Shown here one piece after another: positions 29,014 to 37,695 of a stretch of DNA of 64,000 bases. The position numbers and the translations under genes were made by a program. The stretch's first letter is position 1. Every line of letters begins with the position of its first letter. The notes beneath the pieces are model-generated. The model did no database searches. It was not told where the DNA came from and saw only the letters and a program-made list of their open reading frames with translations. Source of the DNA: Candidatus Blautia excrementipullorum (GTDB lineage Bacteria; Bacillota; Clostridia; Lachnospirales; Lachnospiraceae); contig DWYN01000028.1 in the NCBI GenBank assembly GCA_019118645.1, positions 1-64,000 on the forward strand, written 5' to 3'.

Positions 29014-31836
29014 ATGGAAAAAACAATAACAGAAAAACATATCTGCGCGGGAATACTGGCCCATGTGGACGCAGGAAAAACAACACTTTCCGAGGGCCTT
29101 CTCTATCTTTGCGGGGAGATACGCAGGCTGGGCAGGGTAGATCACGGCGATGCATTTTTAGATACATATGAGCTGGAAAAAGAAAGAGGGATCACAATTT
29201 TTTCCAAGCAGGCAATTCTGAGGACAGGGCAGATGGAAGTGACCCTTCTGGATACGCCGGGGCATGTGGATTTTTCTGCGGAGATGGAGCGGACGCTTCA
29301 GGTTCTGGATTATGCAGTTCTTGTGATCAGCGGAATGGACGGGGTACAGAGCCATACCATGACCTTGTGGAAACTACTGGAAAGATATCAGATACCGGTT
29401 TTTCTTTTTATCAACAAAATGGATCAGGAAGGAACGGACAGAGAAAACCTGCTGGAAGAGCTGAAAAAACGCCTGGATGGAAACTGCATTAATTTCAGTT
29501 CCGATACAGATCAGGAAGTCTGGATGGAAAACGTGGCGGTCTGTGATGAAAAGCTTATGGAAGCCTATCTGGAAACAGGGACAGTAGATGAGGCCCGGGT
29601 TGCCGCTCTGATTGCCGGGAGAAAAATATTTCCCTGCTATTTCGGCTCTGCCTTAAAAATGCAGGGCGTAGAAGAGCTCCTGAAAGGATTGGGGACATAT
29701 ACGAGAGAAAAAAGGTATCCTGGCACTTTCGGGGCAAAGGTCTTTAAGATTGCGAGAGATGCGCAGGGAAACCGGCTGACTTATCTGAAGGTTACCGGAG
29801 GAAGCCTGAAAGTGAAGACTGTGCTTTCCAATACTGCAGGCGGGGATAAAAAGCCGCAGGCGCTGCCGGGATACCGGCAGACAGAAACTGGCTGGGAGGA
29901 AAAAGTGGATCAGATCCGTCTGTACTCCGGAGAGAAATATGAGGTTCTGCAGGAAGCTGCGGCGGGGACAGTCTGCGCAGTAACCGGCCTTACGAAAACC
30001 CGGCCGGGGCAGGGACTTGGAATGGAAGAAGATTCTGATATGCCGGTTCTGGAGCCGGTGCTGACATACCAGATTCAGCTTCCGGAAGGATGTGATCCGC
30101 ATAAAATGCTTCAGCAGCTGCGGCAGCTTGAGGAGGAGGAACCGGAACTGCATATTGTCTGGGACAGCGCTCTGGGCGAGATTCATGCCCAGATAATGGG
30201 TGAGGTACAGATTGAAATTCTTAAAAGACAGATCTGGGAACGTTTTCATGTGGCTGTGGAATTCGGCACAGGCAGTATTGTATATAAGGAAACGATTGCA
30301 GCCCCTGTAGTGGGCGTCGGCCATTTTGAACCTCTCCGCCATTATGCCGAGGTGCAGCTCCTGCTGGAGCCCGGAGAACCCGGAAGCGGATGTCAGTTTT
30401 TTACTGCCTGCAGTGAAGATGTCCTTGCAAGAAACTGGCAGAGACTGATTCTGACGCACCTGGAAGAAAAGGAACACAGAGGCGTTCTGACGGGCTCAGC
30501 CCTGACTGACATACAGATCACTCTGCTGGCCGGGAGAGCTCATGCAAAGCATACAGAGGGCGGCGATTTCCGGCAGGCGACTTACCGGGCAGTGCGCCAG
30601 GGACTGAAGAAAGCGAAAAATATTCTGCTGGAGCCTTATTATGAATTCTGCCTGGAGCTTCCGGCAGAAATGATTGGCCGGGCTATGTCTGATATACAGA
30701 AAATGCAGGGGGATTTTCTTCCGCCGGAGACGGACGGAGAGACGGCAGTCCTCTGCGGCACTGCATCTGTGGCAGAAATGCGGGATTATCAGAAAGAAGT
30801 CGTTTCCTACACCCGAGGCACGGGGCGGCTGTTCTGCAGCCTGAAAGGATATGCGCCCTGCAGAAACCAGGAAAAAATCGTGGAGGAAATCGGCTATGAT
30901 TCCGAAAGGGATCTGGAGAATCCCACGGGATCCGTGTTCTGCGCCCACGGTGCGGGTTTTGTAGTTCCCTGGGATCAGGTGGAAGAGTATATGCATCTGA
31001 ACATGGAAATCGATGAGGATGAGCTTGAGGCAGGGGAATCCTGGTATGAGGACATGGAAGACGGAGGAAGAGAGCAGAAGGACGCCGAAGAAGATTATAT
31101 GAACAGCACAGGGAAAAGATCCGGCGGCTCAAAAGGGAAAAAGAGCTCAGGAAGCTACTCCTACAGTGGAAGCTATGAAGACGAGAAAGAGCTGCAGGCA
31201 ATTTTCGAAAGGACCTTCGGACCGGTAAAGAGAGACAGAGGGTCTTTTCAGAAAAAGACGGTGCATGCACCTTCGGAACCCCGCCGATATAGACCGGCAA
31301 AGCCAAAAAAAGAAGAATACCTTCTGGTGGACGGCTACAATATTGTTTTTGCCTGGGAAGAATTAAGAGAGCTTGCGGAAAAAAGCATTCATGCTGCCTG
31401 CGATAAGCTGAAGGACATACTGAGCAATTATCAGGGATACCGGCAGTGTACGCTGATTCTTGTGTTTGACGCCTACAAGGTGGAGGGGCATGAAGAAGAG
31501 GTGATTCCGTACCACAATATCTACGTGGTATATACAAAAGAAGCGGAGACGGCGGACCAGTATATCGAGAAGACGGTGCACAGAATCGGACGGGAGCATC
31601 AGGTGACGGTGGCTACCTCGGACGGACTGGAGCAGGTGATCATTCTGGGACAGGGAGCGCACAGGCTCTCTGCCCAGGGGCTGAAAAAAGAAATTCAGGA
31701 TGCGGAAAAAGCGGGAAAACAGGAGTGGAGACAGCGCCGGCAGAGCAGCCGGAACTATCTTTTTGACAGCGTGGATGAGGAGACTGCGGAATATATGGAA
31801 AAAATACGGTTGGGAAAGCAATCCCCCGAAAAGTAA
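29014..31836 (+). CDS. EF-G/TetM-like translational GTPase fused to a C-terminal NYN (YacP/Rae1-like) nuclease domain
   Basis: G motifs HVDAGKTTLSEGLLY, RGITIFSKQA, DTPGHVDFSAEMERTL, NKMDQEG; C-terminal LLVDGYNIVFAWEELRELA...LILVFDAYKVEG...AETADQYIEKTVHRIG...VATSDGLEQ. Confidence 0.93.
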   Translation: MEKTITEKHICAGILAHVDAGKTTLSEGLLYLCGEIRRLGRVDHGDAFLDTYELEKERGITIFSKQAILRTGQMEVTLLDTPGHVDFSAEMERTLQVLDYAVLVISGMDGVQSHTMTLWKLLERYQIPVFLFINKMDQEGTDRENLLEELKKRLDGNCINFSSDTDQEVWMENVAVCDEKLMEAYLETGTVDEARVAALIAGRKIFPCYFGSALKMQGVEELLKGLGTYTREKRYPGTFGAKVFKIARDAQGNRLTYLKVTGGSLKVKTVLSNTAGGDKKPQALPGYRQTETGWEEKVDQIRLYSGEKYEVLQEAAAGTVCAVTGLTKTRPGQGLGMEEDSDMPVLEPVLTYQIQLPEGCDPHKMLQQLRQLEEEEPELHIVWDSALGEIHAQIMGEVQIEILKRQIWERFHVAVEFGTGSIVYKETIAAPVVGVGHFEPLRHYAEVQLLLEPGEPGSGCQFFTACSEDVLARNWQRLILTHLEEKEHRGVLTGSALTDIQITLLAGRAHAKHTEGGDFRQATYRAVRQGLKKAKNILLEPYYEFCLELPAEMIGRAMSDIQKMQGDFLPPETDGETAVLCGTASVAEMRDYQKEVVSYTRGTGRLFCSLKGYAPCRNQEKIVEEIGYDSERDLENPTGSVFCAHGAGFVVPWDQVEEYMHLNMEIDEDELEAGESWYEDMEDGGREQKDAEEDYMNSTGKRSGGSKGKKSSGSYSYSGSYEDEKELQAIFERTFGPVKRDRGSFQKKTVHAPSEPRRYRPAKPKKEEYLLVDGYNIVFAWEELRELAEKSIHAACDKLKDILSNYQGYRQCTLILVFDAYKVEGHEEEVIPYHNIYVVYTKEAETADQYIEKTVHRIGREHQVTVATSDGLEQVIILGQGAHRLSAQGLKKEIQDAEKAGKQEWRQRRQSSRNYLFDSVDEETAEYMEKIRLGKQSPEK

Positions 31837-31854
31837 CTGGCGTCTGGTAAATAC

Positions 31855-31904
31855 TTGACAGAAGAACGACTGTGATGTATTATGATGATATCAAATTGAT
31901 ATCA
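31855..31904 (+). promoter_or_regulatory. SigA promoter TTGACA-N17-TATTAT followed by palindrome TGATATCAA-A-TTGATATCA
   Basis: -35 31855-31860; -10 31878-31883; perfect 9-bp dyad 31886-31904. Confidence 0.8.
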
Positions 31905-31938
31905 ATTTATAACACCAAAGACACAGGAGGAGAAATTT

Positions 31939-32958
31939 ATGGAAAAGGTGAATGATGCAGAAGAGAGGAGACTGAAAGCGGCTCCAGGCATGCTGATGCT
32001 GTTTGTTTCGCTGATTATCACTTTGCTGGGAATTCCGGCATATATTCTGGGCGGTCTTTACGTGAGCTGGGACGGTCCGGCGTCAGGGGCTGTACTGACA
32101 GTTTCCATTCTTGCAGGGATTGCTTTGAACTGTATTGGAATTATCATGCTCTGCGGGCTGAAGATTATACACCCCAATGAGGCTCTGGTTCTTACCCTGT
32201 TCGGAAATTATTACGGAACTCTGTATGACGCCGGGTTCTACTGGGTGAATCCATTCTGTACAGCGATCAATCCTGCGGCAAAGGGACGCGAAACTACAGA
32301 ACAGGCAGCTCCTGTAAAGAGCAGTTCGATCAATATTAATATGAACATGAGCCAGATAGGCGGAGGCTCTAAAAAGGTTTCTTTGAAAACAATGACTTTG
32401 GATAATAAACGGCAGAAAGTGAATGACGCGCAGGGAAATCCGGTGGAAATCGGAACGATCGTTATCTGGAAGGTGAAAAACGCTACGAAAGCCGTTCTGA
32501 ACGTAGAAAATTATACGGAATTTCTTTCTATCCAGTGTGACGCAATTACAAGAAACGCGGCCAGAAATTACCCATATGATACAAATGCGGAATCAGACGA
32601 AAAGACCCTGAGAGGCAGCAGCCAGGAGATTGCGGATATTATGCAGGCAGAGCTCCAGAATAAAGTAATGGAAGCCGGACTTGAGATTCTGGATGTCCGC
32701 ATTACACATTTGGCATATGCTCCGGAGATCGCATCTGCCATGCTTCAGAGGCAGCAGGCAGCGGCAGTGATCGATGCCCGCCAGAAAATTGTGGAGGGGG
32801 CAGTCAGTATGGTGGAAATGGCTCTGCATCAGCTCAGTGAAAGTCAGATTGTGGAGCTGGATGAGGAACGTAAGGCCGCTATGGTGAGCAACCTTCTTGT
32901 GGTGCTCTGCGGAAATAAGGATGCACAGCCTGTTGTCAACAGCGGTTCTATCTACTAA
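31939..32958 (+). CDS. SPFH/Band 7 domain membrane protein
   Basis: LKIIHPNEALVLTLFGNYYGTLYDAGFYWVNPF...PVEIGTIVIWKVKNATKAVLNVENYTEFLSIQ. Confidence 0.93.
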   Translation: MEKVNDAEERRLKAAPGMLMLFVSLIITLLGIPAYILGGLYVSWDGPASGAVLTVSILAGIALNCIGIIMLCGLKIIHPNEALVLTLFGNYYGTLYDAGFYWVNPFCTAINPAAKGRETTEQAAPVKSSSININMNMSQIGGGSKKVSLKTMTLDNKRQKVNDAQGNPVEIGTIVIWKVKNATKAVLNVENYTEFLSIQCDAITRNAARNYPYDTNAESDEKTLRGSSQEIADIMQAELQNKVMEAGLEILDVRITHLAYAPEIASAMLQRQQAAAVIDARQKIVEGAVSMVEMALHQLSESQIVELDEERKAAMVSNLLVVLCGNKDAQPVVNSGSIY

Positions 32959-33028
32959 GCTGGAAAAAGAGCGTATATATCTGCGACACCTGAATCAAAA
33001 TCAGAAAAAATGAGAAAGGGGCAGAACG

Positions 33029-33220
33029 ATGGCGGAAACAAAAGTAAAAGAAAAAGCGAAAAAACAGATTCCTCTGAGAGTCTCTGCCTCTCTCTATAAT
33101 GAACTTGCTCAGTGGGCGGAAGATGATTTTCGCTCTATCAATGGACAGATCGAATATCTTCTGACAGAATGTGTCCGGTATCGAAAAAAGTCCGGCAGGG
33201 ACAAGATGCACAATATATAA
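33029..33220 (+). CDS. Small Arc-type (ribbon-helix-helix-like) DNA-binding protein
   Basis: KKQIPLRVSASLYNELAQWAEDDFRSINGQIEYLLTECVR. Confidence 0.7.
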   Translation: MAETKVKEKAKKQIPLRVSASLYNELAQWAEDDFRSINGQIEYLLTECVRYRKKSGRDKMHNI

Positions 33221-33315
33221 AGGAAAATATATGGATGTTTTTCACAAAAAACATATACAAATAATATTTTGGTTTGATAAAAAAAGAAAAAAATGGTAAA
33301 ATATAAATAAGAGAA

Positions 33316-33356
33316 AGACTCCTTGTTTCGGATCATCCTCCGGCAGGGAGTTTTCA
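33316..33356 (+). terminator. Rho-independent terminator
   Basis: gactccttgtttcgg...ccggcagggagttttcattt. Confidence 0.55.
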
Positions 33357-33482
33357 TTTGGATGTATATAATGTTATGTGAACCAATATCCTGTACGAAT
33401 TCTTTGTGAAGAGATTTGCATTGTTCGGAAGAAGGGTATCGAATATGGATTCTGCAGCAAGAACAGAAAGGGTGTGAAATAA

Positions 33483-33998
33483 TTGTTTGAAACAGGTGAG
33501 TACATCGTGTATGGTAAGACAGGTATTTGTCAGGTGATGGGAGTCACCACAATGGATATGGAGGGCATCCCAAAGGACCGGCTGTATTATATTCTGCGTC
33601 CGGACGGAGAAACGGAAGGGAAAATTTATACGCCTGTGGACAATCAAAAAATGGTGATGCGCCGTCTTTTGACGAAGGAGGAAGCGGAAGAGCTGATTAG
33701 TGAGATTCCGGAGATTGAAATGCTTGGCATAGAAAACGAGAAGCAGAGAGAAGATGCATATAAAGAATGTATTAGGAGCTGCCAGTGCCGGGAACTTCTG
33801 CGAATGATCAAAACAATCAAATTTCGTAAACGGGATCGTCTGTCCCGCGGTAAGAAAGCAACTTCCACAGATGAAAAATATCTGAAAACGGCAGAAGAAA
33901 ACTTATACACAGAATTATCAATGCTGCTGAATGTACCTAAAAATAAAATGGAAGACTATATCCATGAAAAGATTCAGGAGGCCGGCAGAAAAGAATGA
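33483..33998 (+). CDS. CarD family transcriptional regulator
   Basis: MFETGEYIVYGKTGICQVMGVTTMDMEGIPKDRLYYILRPDGETEGKIYTPVDN; TTG start. Confidence 0.9.
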   Translation: MFETGEYIVYGKTGICQVMGVTTMDMEGIPKDRLYYILRPDGETEGKIYTPVDNQKMVMRRLLTKEEAEELISEIPEIEMLGIENEKQREDAYKECIRSCQCRELLRMIKTIKFRKRDRLSRGKKATSTDEKYLKTAEENLYTELSMLLNVPKNKMEDYIHEKIQEAGRKE

Positions 33999-34057
33999 GA
34001 GCAGACGGAGGAGCGTAAGGATCTGCTGCCTGAAAAAACATAGTTATGCATAGATCC

Positions 34058-34095
34058 GGGGTGTAAACAAGAAGAAACGTTTACGCCCTGTTTTT
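34058..34095 (+). terminator. Rho-independent terminator
   Basis: gggtgtaaac aagaagaaac gtttacgccc tgttttt. Confidence 0.8.
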
Positions 34096-34304
34096 GATTT
34101 TTGATACAAATATCATATTCTGAAAAGGCAATATAACATGGAGAAAAAGAGCTGAAAGTATTTGATTTAAAGAATAATACTGATTTCTATTCTGAATTAT
34201 TTTAATTAAATTTAACATAACAGAAATTTGCAAGGCTCACTAATATGTGGTAGAATAGGAAAGGTTATAAGACGAATTAAGTCATATTTAGGAGGCTGAC
34301 AGCT

Positions 34305-35846
34305 TTGAAAATATACAGGATTTCTGCGGAAAGCAGGGAAAGATATATAGAGGAAGCTTTCCGCAACAACCGGTTTCTGTGTCTGGTGGCTTCATTATTT
34401 TGTATAGCGGCAGAAGGTTTTAATATTGTCAGGGTTCTTTTCTTATCCAACCGAGGGCTGGAAACGATAAATAACAGGATCTATTTCGGCTTCTATCTTT
34501 TCCTTCTGGTATGTTCTGTTTTGTATCTGATTATTGGAAGAAGGAAATGGGACAATTTAAAAACAGCCAACAGGATTTGTCTTATTTATGCAGGTATTGT
34601 ACTTATGTGGAATACTTGTTTAAATGTTTATGACATTCTCCGTTCTGACAGAGCTCATGTTATTATGGCTGCCACCATGCTTGTTGCCTTTTCGGCTCTT
34701 GTGATTATGGAGCCGGTATATGAACTGATTTATATAGGAGTGAACTATTTTATCTTTATGACATTGGCGGAGATTCCCCTCTATTCCGGCGAGGGATTTA
34801 ATTATACGCTTACTGCAATAATGGCAGGCGTAATATGCGGTGTGCGGTTTCAGCATCTGTGTATTGAACTGGATCAGCGCAACCAGATCAGGGAAATCGG
34901 GCGAAAGCTTGATGAAAGAAGACTTTGGCTTACCAAGGAACAATATGACCTGATCAGCCAGAATGCAGGCTTTATTACGTTTCAATGGGATCTTAAAAGC
35001 GACAGAATTGTATTTTCAAAGAACTGGAAAGAGTTTTTTGAGTGCAGCTATGTGATACCTAAGTTCTGCTCGTTTATTGACCGTACGTCTCTGATACAGG
35101 ATGCTCAAAAGCAAAAAATAGAAAAATGTATGGAGGATGTACAGAGAGGAATTCATTATCAAAAATTTGAGGTTCTCCTTCCTGTAAAGGGGCAGAACCA
35201 GCGGTGGTTTAAAGTACAGGTGGTCTGTCAGCAGCCGGCGTCAGAGGAAAGCGCTATGTGTGCAGTGGGCTTTATCAATGATATTACTGCAGAAAAAGAG
35301 CGGCTCCTGGATTTGGAAAGAAACGCAGCGCTGGATTCGTTTACAGGGCTTTTGAACAAAGCCTCCATTGATGATTACGGGCGCAAATGGCTGGAGGATC
35401 TTTCTCTGAAAATGAATAAAATGGCGATGCTGATTCTGGATATGGACGACTTTAAAAAAATAAATGATACATATGGACATCCCTGCGGGGATTATGTCCT
35501 GAAACAGGTGGCGGAGCAGCTGGTGGAATATGCACCTGAGGGGGCAAAAGTAGGCCGCCTGGGCGGCGATGAATTTCTGGTTCTGATGGAAGTGCAGGGC
35601 AATGAGTACCATATTTATGAATACGCGGCTAAAGTGATTCAGAAAGTGAAAACAATCCGATGGAACGGACAGGATGTGAATGCAAAGTGCAGTATCGGAT
35701 TCGCAGTGGCTGCGGAACCTGGATGGAGTTATGAAAAGCTTTATAAATGTGCGGATGATGCTTTATATACAGCGAAAAAGAGCGGCAAAAACCGTGTCCG
35801 GGAGTACTCGGCGGGACAGACCGAGGAAGAAAGTGCCAAAAGATAA
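34305..35846 (+). CDS. Membrane-anchored GGDEF diguanylate cyclase
   Basis: N-terminal TM segments; DSFTGLLNKASIDDYGRKWLED...LILDMDDFKKINDTYGHPCGDYVLK...VGRLGGDEFLVLM with an intact GGDEF. Confidence 0.95.
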   Translation: MKIYRISAESRERYIEEAFRNNRFLCLVASLFCIAAEGFNIVRVLFLSNRGLETINNRIYFGFYLFLLVCSVLYLIIGRRKWDNLKTANRICLIYAGIVLMWNTCLNVYDILRSDRAHVIMAATMLVAFSALVIMEPVYELIYIGVNYFIFMTLAEIPLYSGEGFNYTLTAIMAGVICGVRFQHLCIELDQRNQIREIGRKLDERRLWLTKEQYDLISQNAGFITFQWDLKSDRIVFSKNWKEFFECSYVIPKFCSFIDRTSLIQDAQKQKIEKCMEDVQRGIHYQKFEVLLPVKGQNQRWFKVQVVCQQPASEESAMCAVGFINDITAEKERLLDLERNAALDSFTGLLNKASIDDYGRKWLEDLSLKMNKMAMLILDMDDFKKINDTYGHPCGDYVLKQVAEQLVEYAPEGAKVGRLGGDEFLVLMEVQGNEYHIYEYAAKVIQKVKTIRWNGQDVNAKCSIGFAVAAEPGWSYEKLYKCADDALYTAKKSGKNRVREYSAGQTEEESAKR

Positions 35847-35884
35847 TATACACAGAATATGAAAGAAGAGAGCCCGATTTTAAG

Positions 35885-35914
35885 TTGACACAATCCAAAA
35901 TATTATGATAAAAT
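35885..35914 (+). promoter_or_regulatory. SigA-type promoter of the EPS operon (TTGACA-N18-TAAAAT)
   Basis: -35 35885-35890, -10 35909-35914. Confidence 0.65.
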
Positions 35915-35984
35915 AAGGACATTCAGAACAGCATAATTAAATTTATGCTATATAACTATATAAATGGAGGCAGAGCAGAAAGCC

Positions 35985-36103
35985 GTTTTAAAATTGAATA
36001 AGTTGGGCAAACCTATAGAAATATAGGGACGCAAAGTTTAGTGTCTAAGGAAGTATCTATGATTGACTGGCTGCATTTGACCTTTTCAAATGCAGCCTTT
36101 TTG
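35985..36103 (+). ncRNA. c-di-GMP-I (GEMM-I) riboswitch with overlapping intrinsic terminator
   Basis: GGGCAAACCTATA-GAAA-TATAGGGACGCAAAG core (36005-36036), ...CTAAGG...TATGATTGACTGGCTGC; terminator ggctgcatttga-cctt-tcaaatgcagccttttt (36069-36102). Confidence 0.93.
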
Positions 36104-36135
36104 TATCAATTAAAACAGGAAGGCGGAAATAGAAG

Positions 36136-37695
36136 ATGAAAAAATGGATTTCGTACGCAACATTATTGGTTATGACTGGGGTAGCCGTAACTTTAACTGT
36201 AATGGCCCCGGATATCCTTTCCAGGATTTTTGGCGGAATTATGACAGGAATTATAATTCTGGGAAGCTTTTTGGGGGTAATTCCGATTATAAATTACAGC
36301 GCCGGATTCGGCCATGCAAACAAAAACATTCGAAATGCGCAGAAGGCCCAGACTTCCATGCCCTGGCTGGCAGTTGCAAAAATGGACAACTTCTTCAATC
36401 AAAAAGTACTGGACAGGCTGTTTGAACAGTATAAAGAGAAGGTTGAGGAGGAAAGAAAAAATAATATGATCATCGAGGGCATTGACGAGATGATCAATGA
36501 GGACGAGCTCTCCATAAGGTGCTGGCAGGGAGTTATACTTCAGATTCCGGGTACTCTGACAGGTTTGGGACTTCTGGGAACATTCATTGGTCTGATAACC
36601 GGTATCAGCAGTGTGCAGATCAGTTCTGTGGATGCAACGCTGGCCAGCATTCAGACACTATTCGAGGGAATCAGAATAGCCTTTTACACTTCTATTTCCG
36701 GTGTGATTCTTTCCGTCCTGTTCAATATTATTTATAAGATACTTTGGAATATTATGATCCGGGATCTTGGAATGTTTACGGCTCTGTTCCAGAGAAATAT
36801 TATTCCGTCTGTAGAGGAACAGGAAAGATATTCTCAGAAAAAAGATATGCAGAAGATACAGGAAAGACTGAAACATCTTCCGCATAATGAAGGATATTCT
36901 CTTGCGAATTCAAATGCCGCTATGCTGAACAGCGCAGGCAGCGAGTCTGTACTGATGCCGCAGATCCTGGCGGGATTGAAAAATAATGAATTTACATTTT
37001 ATCTTCAGCCAAGATTTGACCTGAATACCCAGAGAATTATCGGCGCAGAAGCACTGGTGCGCTGGAACCACGCCAAGCTGGGAGTGATCGCTCCCTCGGT
37101 ATTTGTGCCGATACTGGAAAAGAACGGATATATTGCAAAGCTTGACCAGTATATATGGAGAAAAGTCTGTGCGAAAATCAGAGAATGGATCGATGAAGGG
37201 GTACATCCGGTGCCTGTCGCCATTAATATTTCGAAAACAGATATCCTTGCGCTGGATATCTCCGAAGTGTTTTCAGACCTGGTCGATGAATATAAAATTC
37301 CTCCAAGATATGTGGAGTTTGATATCGCCCAGAATGCGTACCTGGAATCCAGAGACGTCACTCTGCAGTTCGAGAAAAATATTCAGCAGAAAGGCTTCCG
37401 GGTTGTGGTGGACGGTTTTAAAGGCGACTTCTTTGGACTGCACTCAGGAGAAGCGGTTCCCTATGCTGACGCATATAAACTGGATCTCAGATTTTGTCCG
37501 GAGGATACAAATATCACAGCTATCGCGGAACAGGCGAGAAATATGCAGGTTAATCTTGTGGCGGAAGGCATTGAGAGCATGAAACAGATGTCGCTTCTTC
37601 GGAAAAACGGCATTACAGAAGGCCAGGGCTTTTATTTATCAAAGTCTGTTCCTATTGATGAGTTTGAGAAGATAATGAATTGGAGAGAAGAATGA
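36136..37695 (+). CDS. MotA/TolQ/ExbB-like proton-channel protein fused to a C-terminal (degenerate) EAL domain
   Basis: Channel motif PGTLTGLGLLGTFIGLITGISSVQ...IRIAFYTSISGVILSVLFNII; EAL domain FTFYLQPRFDLNTQRIIGAEALVRWNHAKLG...VAINIS...YKLDLRF...VAEGIES...GQGFYLSKSV. Confidence 0.9.
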   Translation: MKKWISYATLLVMTGVAVTLTVMAPDILSRIFGGIMTGIIILGSFLGVIPIINYSAGFGHANKNIRNAQKAQTSMPWLAVAKMDNFFNQKVLDRLFEQYKEKVEEERKNNMIIEGIDEMINEDELSIRCWQGVILQIPGTLTGLGLLGTFIGLITGISSVQISSVDATLASIQTLFEGIRIAFYTSISGVILSVLFNIIYKILWNIMIRDLGMFTALFQRNIIPSVEEQERYSQKKDMQKIQERLKHLPHNEGYSLANSNAAMLNSAGSESVLMPQILAGLKNNEFTFYLQPRFDLNTQRIIGAEALVRWNHAKLGVIAPSVFVPILEKNGYIAKLDQYIWRKVCAKIREWIDEGVHPVPVAINISKTDILALDISEVFSDLVDEYKIPPRYVEFDIAQNAYLESRDVTLQFEKNIQQKGFRVVVDGFKGDFFGLHSGEAVPYADAYKLDLRFCPEDTNITAIAEQARNMQVNLVAEGIESMKQMSLLRKNGITEGQGFYLSKSVPIDEFEKIMNWREE

